Below the pieces are notes generated by a model, which saw only the letters and a program-made list of their open reading frames with translations, searched no databases and was not told the origin of the DNA. From positions 248,001 through 312,000 of the forward strand of contig NZ_CP049200.1 in assembly GCF_011045195.1 (NCBI RefSeq): a stretch of 64,000 nucleotides of DNA, in the 5' to 3' direction. Origin of the DNA: Caulobacter soli (GTDB lineage: Bacteria; Pseudomonadota; Alphaproteobacteria; Caulobacterales; Caulobacteraceae). Below, piece by piece: positions 34,540 through 42,180 of the stretch. Every line of letters begins with the position of its first letter. Positions within the stretch are counted from its first letter, which is position 1. Made by a program: the position numbers and the translations under genes.

Positions 34540-34570
34540 GGCGAGGGGGCTTTTGCCCCCTCGCCTCAGT
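34535..34570 (+). terminator. Perfect 16-bp inverted repeat overlapping a stop codon
   Basis: ACTGAGGCGAGGGGGC (34535-34550), loop TTTT, GCCCCCTCGCCTCAGT (34555-34570). The left arm contains the TGA of the preceding small gene. There is no T-run after the stem, so it may work as a bidirectional or processing hairpin. Confidence 0.7.
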
Positions 34571-34718
34571 CGCCGAGCCGCGGGCGTCGCTCACCTCGGG
34601 GACCGGGCGGCCTCGCCGGCCTGGCGGCGCGAGGCCGCCCTACGGGAGCGACGGCGCGCGCGAACCTCAGGGCGCCTGGCGCGCTGCGCCCGCCGCCATC
34701 GGCCCGCGGCGGACCGAC

Positions 34719-34945
34719 GGGCCCGCCTCGCGGGTTCGCGCCCGAGGGCGCTCACCGGCGCCGCTTCGCGACGCCGGGGCTTCGGCTACTGAGCCTGGGG
34801 GCGCCTCTTCCCATCGTCCCATGTCACCCAGCCGGTCAACCCGCTGCGCGGGTTCCCCTCCGGGGCCGATGCGCGCCCCCTGTGGTGACCGGCCGGTGCC
34901 CGACATGGATCTGGAAATCAAGGCGCTCGATGGGAGCGTCATTCA
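34719..34945 (+). repeat. Direct repeat, first unit (partner at 35336)
   Basis: About 227 bp nearly identical to 35336-35562, with a constant offset of 617 bp and so no net indels. It covers a G/C-rich upstream part, the structured element and the start of a short leader frame. Confidence 0.8.
34788..34889 (+). ncRNA. GTCAC-type structured leader element, copy B
   Basis: A 102-nt element. GTCACC-CAG (34823-34831) pairs with CTG-T-GGTGAC (34880-34889), leaving one bulged base. Hairpin 1 AACCCGC-TGC-GCGGGTT is at 34838-34854, the linker is CCCCTCC, and hairpin 2 GGGGC-n8-GCCCC is at 34862-34879. The gene start is 69 nt downstream (34959). Confidence 0.65.
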
Positions 34946-34958
34946 GGAGAATAGTCCC
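34905..34958 (+). other. Conserved leader peptide frame, in frame with the next gene
   Basis: ATG at 34905 encodes MDLEIKALDGSVIQENSP and runs in frame into the membrane-protein gene. The first 12 residues are identical to those of the 18-aa leader at 35522-35578. It either extends the membrane protein to 90 aa or acts as a leader that carries the AGGAG ribosome site of the 34959 start. Confidence 0.5.
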
Positions 34959-35177
34959 ATGGCCATTTCCCGTCTCGAAAAGCTCGCCATCGCCATCGGC
35001 TTTCACGGGTCGATCGCGGTCGGCCTGATCGCCAGCCTAGGCTTCGTGGTGTCGTGGGTCCTGGACGGGCGGATCGGACCCTGGATGATGAACGCCTGCG
35101 GGGCGGTCATCGGCGTCGACCTGTTCTGCCCCATGGTCTTCGCGACCTTGCAGGCCATCGTCGAGGGCCAACGTTGA
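34959..35177 (+). CDS. Small two-helix membrane protein
   Basis: 72 aa from the ATG at 34959, chosen for its AGGAG site and because the 69-nt distance to the structured element equals that of the other two genes. A longer start at 34905 is possible. Two hydrophobic segments are visible (FHGSIAVGLIASLGFVVSWV and CGAVIGVDLFCPMVFATLQ), so it should be an inner-membrane protein with a short polar loop between them. Function unknown. Location inside the mobilization region suggests a plasmid-maintenance or transfer role. Confidence 0.6.
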   Translation: MAISRLEKLAIAIGFHGSIAVGLIASLGFVVSWVLDGRIGPWMMNACGAVIGVDLFCPMVFATLQAIVEGQR

Positions 35178-35181
35178 AGGG

Positions 35182-35203
35182 AGGGGGCTACGGCCCCCTT
35201 TTT
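35182..35203 (+). terminator. Rho-independent terminator
   Basis: AGGGGGC (35182-35188), loop TACG, GCCCCCT (35193-35199) followed by a T-run to 35203, right after the membrane-protein gene. Confidence 0.9.
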
Positions 35204-35335
35204 GCGCCCGACGGATGGTCTTGACCCGGGGGCGCGACCTGCGGCGCGCGGACCCTACTGAACGGTCCGGGGCGCTTGCCTCGGCGGTCCCCCGCGCTAT
35301 GGCGCCGGGGACCGGTCGGCGCGCGTCCGCCGGAG

Positions 35336-35562
35336 GGGCCCGCCTCGCGGGTTCGCGCCCGAGGGCGCTCACCGGCGCCGCCTTGCGACGCCGGGGCTTC
35401 GGCTACTGAGCCTGGGGGCGCCTCTTCCCATCCGATCATGTCACCCAGCCCGTCAACCCGCTGCGCGGGTTCCCCTCCGCCGCCGCTGCGCGTCGGCTGC
35501 GGTGACTGGCCGGGGCCCGACATGGATCTGGAGATCAAGGCGCTCGATGGGAGCGTCGTTGA
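35336..35562 (+). repeat. Direct repeat, second unit (partner at 34719)
   Basis: Near-identical to 34719-34945. Differences cluster in hairpin 2 of the structured element and at the end of the leader frame. Confidence 0.8.
35405..35506 (+). ncRNA. GTCAC-type structured leader element, copy C
   Basis: A 102-nt element. GTCACC-CAG (35440-35448) pairs with CTG-C-GGTGAC (35497-35506). Hairpin 1 AACCCGC-TGC-GCGGGTT is at 35455-35471, the linker is CCCCTCC, and hairpin 2 begins GCCG (35479-35482) and closes with CGGC (35494-35497). Hairpin 2 differs from copy B in nearly every paired position yet still pairs. The downstream start (35575) is 68 nt away. Confidence 0.65.
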
Positions 35563-35578
35563 GGAGATCTCGCCATGA
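35522..35578 (+). CDS. 18-aa leader peptide coupled to the next gene
   Basis: A short frame encoding MDLEIKALDGSVVEEISP. Its TGA overlaps the ATG of the next gene (ATGA at 35575-35578). It contains the GAGGAG ribosome site of that gene. The first 12 residues match the leader at 34905. The overlap argues for translational coupling. Confidence 0.5.
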   Translation: MDLEIKALDGSVVEEISP

Positions 35579-35856
35579 CCATCGGCCCCGACCACACCCA
35601 CGACCGGATCAACGATCAGCTGCGCGCGGCGCACATCGCCAAGGGCGAGCCGCGATACAGCGTTCAGCTCGATCGGATGAGCGGCGGCTACATCCGGCGA
35701 CGGAGCAACGATCGTCGACAGGCGCTGCAATGGCGCGCCGAGGCCCTGGCCGATCCGGAGATGAAGGCGGTGTTCTGTTTCGACCACATCGCCATCGACA
35801 TGCTCGCCGTCGACTTCCGGAAGGGCGGTCGCGACGGCCAGGTCTTGACCCGCTAG
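35575..35856 (+). CDS. Small hypothetical protein
   Basis: 93 aa, soluble and charged, with an Arg-rich middle (SGGYIRRRSNDRRQALQWRAE) and a C-terminal half KAVFCFDHIAIDMLAVDFRKG. GAGGAG lies 8 nt before the ATG. No family is recognised. It follows copy C of the structured element and the coupled leader peptide, and it is closed by a strong terminator. Confidence 0.6.
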   Translation: MTIGPDHTHDRINDQLRAAHIAKGEPRYSVQLDRMSGGYIRRRSNDRRQALQWRAEALADPEMKAVFCFDHIAIDMLAVDFRKGGRDGQVLTR

Positions 35857-36425
35857 GGGAGGGGGGCTCGTCCCCCCTTTTTGCGTCTTGGCCGATCCGG
35901 CCCGCGCGCTGCGTCGCCGCCCAGGAGCACGGCCTGGGTCATGGCGTCGAAGTCGGGCAGGGCGGGCGCGGCGGCGTCCTTGATCGGCGACAGCCGCAGG
36001 CCAAGCATTTCGGCGATGGCGTGGCGGTCGCGCGGCCGGTCGATCCGCCGGTCGAGAATCTCCAGCATCCGGGCCATCAGCGGATCGTCGGGGTCGCCTT
36101 GCGCCTCGGCCAGCAGGGTCGCGCCCAGCACGATCTTGGCCCGGGTCTCGCGCTTGCGCTCGGTCTGATCGAGCAGGGCTTCCAGCCGCTCGACCCGCGC
36201 GCGCCAGACCTCCAGGCGATGGCTCTCGTCTTCGATATCCGACAGTCGGGTGACGTGGCCGCGCGCTCGAGGCAGGGCGCCGTTCAAGGCGGCCAGGGCG
36301 GTCTTGGCCCGATGCTCGCGATCGGCCAGACGCACGGCGAGGTTCTGAAGTCGGCGGGTTCTTGCCGCTTCGGATTCCGGCTTTCGGCGTGGCGCTTTGG
36401 CGGGAGCGTCCATGGTCGGGATCAA
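35853..36425 (-). CDS. Mobilization accessory protein (TraD/MobC-like)
   Basis: A 190-aa basic protein with a helical middle (RRLQNLAVRLADREHRAKTA, HRLEVWRARVERLEALLDQ). The segment RKRETRAKIVLGATLLAEAQ followed by DPLMARMLEILDRR resembles the small TraD/MobC-type accessory proteins that sit beside alphaproteobacterial Q-type relaxase genes. It is divergent from the relaxase gene with the candidate oriT between them, the usual layout. An inner start at 36413 is possible. The C-terminal 15 residues lie in the terminator sequence. Confidence 0.65.
   Translation of the reverse strand: MIPTMDAPAKAPRRKPESEAARTRRLQNLAVRLADREHRAKTALAALNGALPRARGHVTRLSDIEDESHRLEVWRARVERLEALLDQTERKRETRAKIVLGATLLAEAQGDPDDPLMARMLEILDRRIDRPRDRHAIAEMLGLRLSPIKDAAAPALPDFDAMTQAVLLGGDAARGPDRPRRKKGGRAPLP
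35860..35881 (+). terminator. Rho-independent terminator (possibly bidirectional)
   Basis: AGGGGGG (35860-35866), loop CTCGT, CCCCCCT (35872-35878) and a T-run. It also overlaps the end of the convergent gene on the minus strand. Confidence 0.85.
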
Positions 36426-36473
36426 GGCCGCGGCTTGAAAACGGGATGGGATGAGGTTACCCCTTGAGGTCGT

Positions 36474-36525
36474 AAGGTGACAAGGGCGCAGTTATGCATT
36501 GCTGCGCAACGCCTGCGGTCGGGAG
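36474..36525. other. Candidate origin of transfer (oriT, Q-type)
   Basis: Between the divergent accessory gene and the relaxase gene, the sequence at 36482-36500 reads AAGGGCGCAGTTATGCATT and is followed by GCTGCGCAACGCC. This resembles the nick regions of RSF1010/pTi-type oriTs (AGGGCGCA followed by TTA). GGCGCAG and CTGCGC around it can pair. Position and match to the MobQ relaxase support the call. Confidence 0.7.
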
Positions 36526-36668
36526 GGCCCGACACCCCTCGACGCCCTGATCCCGGGCGCCGCCGGGGGGCGTCGAGCCAAGGGGCGAGCCCCTTAGCGA
36601 TCCCGCTCGCTGCGCGGCGTTTCGCCGGCCTTCGGCCGGACTGACAGGTGGATGGAGGCGAGGACGGG

Positions 36669-38165
36669 GTGGCGCAGTATCGGCTCGAGATCCAGCCGTT
36701 CAAACGCAGCGAGGGGCGCTCGTCCGTCGCCGCGTCCGCCTATCGCTCCGCCTCGGTCCTGCGCGACGAGCGCCTGGAGATGGTCTTCGACTACTCGGCC
36801 AAGGGCGGGGTGGCCTTCACCGGGATCATGGGGCCGGAAGACGCGCCGGCGGCGTTGCTGGATCGCGAGCGGCTGTGGAACGCGGCCGAGGCGGCCGACA
36901 AGCGGTCCGACTCCCGGACCGCCCGGGAGATCCTGATCTCCTTGCCGCACGAGCTGTCAGACGATCAGCGCCATGCGCTGGTGCGGGCCTTCGTCGCCGA
37001 GAGCCTGGTGGCCAAGGGGATGATCGCCGACTACGGCGTGCATTATCCCGACAGTCACGGTGACGCCCGAAACCATCACGCCCACATCATGGTGACCACG
37101 CGCCGCGTCGGTCCCGAGGGCTTCGGGTTCAAGGCCCGCGACTGGGACAATCCCGACGCGGTCAGGGCGCTGCGCCTGGAGTGGGAGTTGATCCAGAACC
37201 AGCATCTGCGCCAGCACCTGGGACCGGACGCGCCGCAGGTCAGCAGCCGCAGCCTGGCCGACCAGGGCCAGGGGCGCGAGCCGTCCATTCACCTGGGCCC
37301 CGCCGCCTCGGGCATGGAGCGGCGCGGGGAGGCGTCCGACCGCGGCGACATCAATCGCCGGATCCGCGAGCGCAACACTCAGCGTCGCGAGGCGCCCGCC
37401 CAGGTGCGGGCGCTGGAGGATCGGCTGGCCGAGGGGCGGTCGCGCCAAGCCTATCCGATCGACGCGGTGATCCGCGAGTTCGAGGCCATCCACCAGACCA
37501 TGGTGCGCGAGCGCGACGGCTGGGCGCGGGACCGGGCGCGGCTCTCGGCGGCCGAGGTCCCGACGGGGCGATCGATCGCCGCCGAGGTGCTGGGCTCAGC
37601 CGTGGGACGGCGCGCGGAGGCGGCCCGACGCCTGGAGCGGACGGAGCGACGGATCGAACGGGGGAGGGCGCGTCGATCGACGCTGCTGAGGTGGATCCGC
37701 AACCCGGCCCGGATGATCTGGGCCGCCCATGCCGAGTTGAACGCGCTGGACCGAGCGCGGGCGGAGGATCGTCGCGCGACGCTGGACTTGCAGGTGCGCC
37801 GCGACTGGCTGCGCGGCGATGCGGGCCGGGCCTATGTGGCGTCGCGTCTGGATCCGGCGCGGCAGGCGGCCGAGGCGGCGCGGCGGGCCGCGCGCACTCT
37901 GGAGCGCAAGATCAAGCGGGCCGACAAGCGCATCGCGAACGTCGCCAGCACACGTGTCAAACTCTTGGTGGCGCGAGAGTTGGGCGAGGGGGCCATGACG
38001 GCGCCGGTCCGGATGGACCTGGGCGTCGACCAGGCGGTGCGCGAGGTCGATCGGCGTGTCGTCGACGCGGTCTGGGCTCATGCGCCCGCCGCTCAGAGGG
38101 CGGCGCTCGCCAAGGTGATGGCGTTGGTCCAGGGCCGGATGCCGGGTCTTGGTCCCGATCGGTAA
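36669..38165 (+). CDS. MobQ-type relaxase (MobA/MobL, TraA N-terminal-like)
   Basis: 498 aa from the GTG at 36669, which has GGAGGCGAGGAC upstream. A GTG at 36648 in the same frame adds 7 residues. The N-terminus YRLEIQPFKRSEGRSSVAAS carries the motif I region, AREILISLPHEL follows, and NHHAHIMVTTR (about residues 135-145) is the metal-binding His triad of MobA/MobL relaxases. Unlike Ti-plasmid TraA (about 1100 aa) there is no helicase domain; the C-terminal half is a basic coiled region. The protein should nick the adjacent oriT and pilot the DNA strand. It is followed 180 bp later by the coupling protein gene. Confidence 0.9.
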   Translation: MAQYRLEIQPFKRSEGRSSVAASAYRSASVLRDERLEMVFDYSAKGGVAFTGIMGPEDAPAALLDRERLWNAAEAADKRSDSRTAREILISLPHELSDDQRHALVRAFVAESLVAKGMIADYGVHYPDSHGDARNHHAHIMVTTRRVGPEGFGFKARDWDNPDAVRALRLEWELIQNQHLRQHLGPDAPQVSSRSLADQGQGREPSIHLGPAASGMERRGEASDRGDINRRIRERNTQRREAPAQVRALEDRLAEGRSRQAYPIDAVIREFEAIHQTMVRERDGWARDRARLSAAEVPTGRSIAAEVLGSAVGRRAEAARRLERTERRIERGRARRSTLLRWIRNPARMIWAAHAELNALDRARAEDRRATLDLQVRRDWLRGDAGRAYVASRLDPARQAAEAARRAARTLERKIKRADKRIANVASTRVKLLVARELGEGAMTAPVRMDLGVDQAVREVDRRVVDAVWAHAPAAQRAALAKVMALVQGRMPGLGPDR

Positions 38166-38346
38166 TCGTCCGCGCTCAAAGCTTTCATGGGCGAAACGCG
38201 CCGCTGAGCAAGGACGCGCGCCGGCCGATCGGCGACGACGAGGCTCGTCGTCCAGGCCGAACCCCGCAGAAATGCTCCGGTAGAACCGCCGAATTGGCGC
38301 CGGCGCGCGGCGGGTCTCTGCTGGGGGCCTCTTAGGAGGCCTCAGC

Positions 38347-40275
38347 ATGACCACCATGATCGCCAGGGCCCGCTGGCTCGTCCCGCTGAGCGCGGTCCTG
38401 GCGCTGGCGGGCCTGTGGGCCGCCACCCAGACAACCGGTCATCTCTTCGGCTATCCGCCCGCCCTTGGCGCGGGCCTGGGCCAGGTCGGCGCGGCGCGTC
38501 TCTACGCCCCCTGGTCGTTCCTGGCCTGGTATGGCCGCTACGCCGAGGACTATCGGCAGGCCTTCGATCAGGCCGCGCTGGTGGGGCTGGGCGTCTTCGC
38601 TTGGCCGTTGGCGATGATCGCGGGCCTGACGCGCCGGTTTGTCGCCCGCCCGCGTCCGTTCGGAACGGCCGCTTGGGGCGGGCTGGCCGAGGCCCGTTCG
38701 GCGGGTCTGCTGCACGGCGAGCAGTTGGGCGGGCGGGTGCTGGGCCGGCTCAAGGGGCGCTTGCTGAGCTTCACCGGCGTCGAGCACTGCATCATCGTGG
38801 GGGCGTCGCGGTCGGGAAAGGGCGCGGGGCACGTGGTGCCCACCGTGTTGTCCTGGCCAGAGAGCCTGTTCGTCTACGACCGAAAGGGAGAGCTGTGGCA
38901 CATCACCGCCGATCACCGGCGGCGGTTTTCCCATACCTTCTACTTCGCGCCGACCGACCCGGACACCGCGCGCTGGAACCCGTTGTTCGAGGTTCGCAAG
39001 GGAGCGATGGAGATCGCCGACATCCAGAACATCGTCGGCATCCTGGTCGATCCGATCGGGCTCAAACAGGGCAATTTGGATTTCTTCGACCAGAGCGCGG
39101 CCAACTTCTTCACCGGCGTGATCCTGCACGCCCTCTACACCGCCCCCGACGACCTGAAGAACCTGACCTATGTCCGGCGGCTGCTGATCGACATTGAGCC
39201 GACCTTGGACGCCATGCTCGGGACCAAGCATCGCTGGCGCCCAGACGCCCGGGCCGCCGACGGCCTGGCCCGCGATGCGAACGGGGAGCCGATCGCCGAG
39301 GTGCATCCGGAGGTCTGGCTGGGGGCGACGGCCTTCCGTTCGATGGAGCCCAGGGTGCGCTCCAGCGTCCTGGCCACGGCCCAGAAGTCCCTGGCCCTGT
39401 GGGCCGATCCCCTGGTGGCCAACGCCACCTCCTGGTCGGACTTCTGCATCGGCGACCTGGTTTGCGCGCAGGCGCCGGTCAGTTTCTATCTGATCACGCC
39501 CCAGGCCCACGCCGACCGCTTGGCCTTCCTGGTGCGGGTGATGCTGCGCCAGAGCCTCAACAGCCTGATGGAGACCATCGACGCCGACAGCCGCGGCCGC
39601 AAGAAGCGTCATCGCCTGCTGAAGATGCTCGACGAGTTCCCCAAGCTCGGGGCGCTGCCGTTCCTGGAGAACGCGCTGGGGGAAATGGCCGGCTATGGCA
39701 TCTCGGCCCATCTGATCTGCCAGAGCTTCAACGACGTCTTCAAGCACTATGGGGTGCACACCTCGATCTTCGACAACTGCCACGTGACTGCGGCCTTCGC
39801 GACGTCCGAGCCCACCAGCATAGAGCGCATCGTCAAGCGCGCGGGCCGGTCCCTGGAGATGCGCGAGAGCTTCAGCGATCCGAGGCTGATGTTCGGCAAG
39901 GGCCATCGCAGCCGCAACCAGGCCGAGGTCGAGCGCTACATCCTGGCCGAACAGGACGTGCGAGCTCTGCCGGCCAACAAGCAGCTGCTGTTCGTCAACA
40001 ACGCCAAGCCCTTGCTGGCCGAGAAGATCCGCTTTTTCGACGAGCCGGTGTTCTCGGCCCCCGCACGGGATTTCTTCCACGGCGAGCGGGCGCGGTTCGT
40101 TCAGACGCCCGAGAGCCTCGATACGCCGGGTCGGCCGCCGATCGACTGGCTGGGGGTGACGGCGGTCGAGTCCTATGCGCCGCCGCTGCGGCCGGTCGAT
40201 CTGGCCTCGAGCTTGGCCTGCGCCGACGGCCTGAGCATCGTCGACCTGATCTACAACGATGAGGACGAGGTATGA
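38347..40275 (+). CDS. traG: Type IV coupling protein TraG/VirD4
   Basis: A 642-aa coupling ATPase. Two N-terminal hydrophobic segments (WLVPLSAVLALAGLWAA and ALVGLGVFAWPLAMIAG) anchor it. Walker A is IIVGASRSGKGAG (about 150-162) and Walker B is LLKMLDEFPKLG near residue 424, followed by the ...ICQSFNDVF...NCHVTAAFATSEPTS segment typical of TraG. It would link the relaxosome to a secretion channel. Its stop overlaps the start of trbB (ATGA). AGGAGG precedes the ATG. Confidence 0.95.
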   Translation: MTTMIARARWLVPLSAVLALAGLWAATQTTGHLFGYPPALGAGLGQVGAARLYAPWSFLAWYGRYAEDYRQAFDQAALVGLGVFAWPLAMIAGLTRRFVARPRPFGTAAWGGLAEARSAGLLHGEQLGGRVLGRLKGRLLSFTGVEHCIIVGASRSGKGAGHVVPTVLSWPESLFVYDRKGELWHITADHRRRFSHTFYFAPTDPDTARWNPLFEVRKGAMEIADIQNIVGILVDPIGLKQGNLDFFDQSAANFFTGVILHALYTAPDDLKNLTYVRRLLIDIEPTLDAMLGTKHRWRPDARAADGLARDANGEPIAEVHPEVWLGATAFRSMEPRVRSSVLATAQKSLALWADPLVANATSWSDFCIGDLVCAQAPVSFYLITPQAHADRLAFLVRVMLRQSLNSLMETIDADSRGRKKRHRLLKMLDEFPKLGALPFLENALGEMAGYGISAHLICQSFNDVFKHYGVHTSIFDNCHVTAAFATSEPTSIERIVKRAGRSLEMRESFSDPRLMFGKGHRSRNQAEVERYILAEQDVRALPANKQLLFVNNAKPLLAEKIRFFDEPVFSAPARDFFHGERARFVQTPESLDTPGRPPIDWLGVTAVESYAPPLRPVDLASSLACADGLSIVDLIYNDEDEV

Positions 40276-41228
40276 ACGGAGGATCCCAGGAGGCGCTGGA
40301 CCGCAAAAACGCCGCCTTGCGCCAGGCCATGGGGCCCGTCCTGGCCGCCGCCTTGGCCGAACCGGCCGTGGTGGAGGTGATGGTCAACCCAGACGGCGCG
40401 ATCTGGATCGAGCGGATCGGGCAGGGGCGGGCGTTCAGCGGCGAACACATGACCCCGGCGGACGCCGAGCGGGTCCTGCGGCTGGTCGCCGACCATGTGG
40501 GCGAGGCGGTGACACGAGAGCGGCCGCTGGTCAGCGCCGCCCTGCCGCGTTCGGGCGAGCGGTTCCAGGGCGTGTTCATGCCGGTGGCGAGCGCGCCGGC
40601 CTTTTCGATCCGCAAGCGGCCGGCCGTGGTGTTCACGCTCGACGACTATGTCGAGGCCGGGATCATGACCTTGGATCAGGCGACGGCCTTGCGGACGGCC
40701 GCCGGCGGCCGCGACAACATCCTGATCGCCGGCGGCACCGGCAGCGGCAAGACCACCCTGGCCAACGCGGTGCTGGCCGAGCCGGCTTTCGCGTCGGACC
40801 GGGTCCTGATCGCCGAGGACACCCCCGAGCTGCAATGCTCGGCCAGGGACCAGATCGCCCTACTGACCAAACGAACGGATCCGCCGGTGACGATGGCCGA
40901 CCTTGTCCGGGCGTCCCTGCGCCTTCGGCCCGACCGCATCATCATCGGCGAAGTTCGGGACGGCAGCGCGCTGGACATGTTGAAGGCCTGGAACACCGGC
41001 CATCCGGGCGGGCTGGCGACCTTGCACGCCAACAGCGCGCGCGAAGCGCTCACCCGTCTGGAAGACCTGATCGGCGAGGTTTCCGCCAGCGTGCCCTATC
41101 GGGCGATTGGTCAGGCGATCGGGATGATCGCCTTCATCGCGCGCGCGCCGTCCGGCCGGCGGCTGGAGTCGGTGGTTCGCGTGGACGGCTGGTCGGCGGG
41201 CGACTATCGACTGGAGGCCGTCGCGTGA
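40272..41228 (+). CDS. trbB: Conjugative transfer ATPase TrbB (VirB11 family)
   Basis: A 318-aa VirB11-family ATPase: Walker A IAGGTGSGKTTLAN (about 151-164), an Asp box AEDTPELQC, RPDRIIIGEVRDG with Walker B, and the His box WNTGHPGGLATLHAN. In RP4-type systems TrbB is the first gene of the trbB-L pilus operon. Here the downstream trbC-L genes are missing: the next gene is an opposite-strand LuxR-type protein. The element is therefore likely mobilizable but not self-transmissible, unless the rest of the T4SS lies elsewhere on the replicon. Confidence 0.95.
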   Translation: MNGGSQEALDRKNAALRQAMGPVLAAALAEPAVVEVMVNPDGAIWIERIGQGRAFSGEHMTPADAERVLRLVADHVGEAVTRERPLVSAALPRSGERFQGVFMPVASAPAFSIRKRPAVVFTLDDYVEAGIMTLDQATALRTAAGGRDNILIAGGTGSGKTTLANAVLAEPAFASDRVLIAEDTPELQCSARDQIALLTKRTDPPVTMADLVRASLRLRPDRIIIGEVRDGSALDMLKAWNTGHPGGLATLHANSAREALTRLEDLIGEVSASVPYRAIGQAIGMIAFIARAPSGRRLESVVRVDGWSAGDYRLEAVA

Positions 41229-41307
41229 CGCCAACGGCGGCGACAGGTCTGGCGGACTCAAGGTGGGAGCCGGACGCCGCCGAAATTCGGTCGACGATCC
41301 TTCCGGA

Positions 41308-41691
41308 TCAACAGTCTTGAGCTCGGCAAGGGCCGCTCGCGTGACGCGCGAGCGCGGGGGGGCGATCGATCCGGTCCGGCTCGAACGAACTGTCTCGATC
41401 GTCGGGCGGCTCGACGTCTTGGACGATCTCGCCGCGTCTCAAGGCCTCGGCGACGGCTTGAGCGCGGTTACGGGCGCCAAGCCGTCTAAAGGCGTCGAGA
41501 AAGTACTGATCGACCGTGCGTCGCGAAAGGCCAAGTTCGACGGCGATTTGTGACGAGGTGAGGCCACGACAGGCCAGGCTCAGGCACTGCCTTTGCCTCG
41601 GGCTTAGGATGTTTACGCTCAAAAACCGGCTCCCATGCAAGCGGAGACACGGCCGCACTCCTACCCATCTAGAATACCCTAGTTTCGGCAC
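41308..41691 (-). CDS. Single-domain LuxR-type HTH protein
   Basis: A 127-aa frame from the GTG at 41691. The middle is a LuxR/GerE HTH: ILSPRQRQCLSLACRGLTSS, QIAVELGLSRRTVDQYFLDA, FRRLGARNRAQAVAEAL. No sensor or receiver domain is present. Such stand-alone HTH proteins near tra/trb genes can regulate transfer (as TraR does in Ti plasmids), but this one lacks the autoinducer domain. The start is uncertain, and a GTG at 41656 is also possible. Confidence 0.75.
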   Translation of the reverse strand: MPKLGYSRWVGVRPCLRLHGSRFLSVNILSPRQRQCLSLACRGLTSSQIAVELGLSRRTVDQYFLDAFRRLGARNRAQAVAEALRRGEIVQDVEPPDDRDSSFEPDRIDRPPALARHASGPCRAQDC

Positions 41692-42180
41692 TAACCGTTC
41701 TCACGCGGCACACCATCTTTCACTCTAGTCAGCGGGATGATCGGCGAGTCCAACGCTCCATAGGTAACATCTCGAAGCCAAAGCTCAACTCGTGGGCGAG
41801 AAATCAATATTAAAAGTTTCAGTCAAGCTTCAGAGGCATGTTGGAATCTTCATGGCGAAATATCGCCAGTCTTCCCTGAGAACTTCCATTTCCTGGTCAA
41901 TAGACGGAGCGGGCTTCCGGATCGACGCCATGTTCCGAACCATCTTCGTCGTGACCAGAGCCGCCGCGCTTGGTTGGAATGCGTCGTTTTCTGCCCGTGG
42001 AGCAGGCTCATCGGCTCCTGTTCCAGGGGCGATCACGGGGCAGGGGCGCCGAAAAGGCGCCGGACTTGACGTAACGCCCCCGTATCCCCCGTGTCCCTAG
42101 AGGAGCCGGGGGCGTCACGCCGTCCTGGAGATCCGATCGGCGCCGCGAGCGCCGATCAGGTCCCAAGCTTTGGCTCGTGG
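41692..42180. other. Intergenic stretch with lower GC, possible module boundary
   Basis: About 490 bp between the transfer module and aceB with clearly more A/T than its flanks (for example around 41795-41900). One minus-strand frame (41830-42036, 68 aa) has a plausible C-terminus (SIDQEMEVLREDWRYFAM) but no clear start. No att site or IS is seen. Confidence 0.4.

Noticed and set aside
38332..40080. 582-aa minus-strand open frame opposite traG
   Set aside because: Shadow frame; TraG motifs are on the plus strand.
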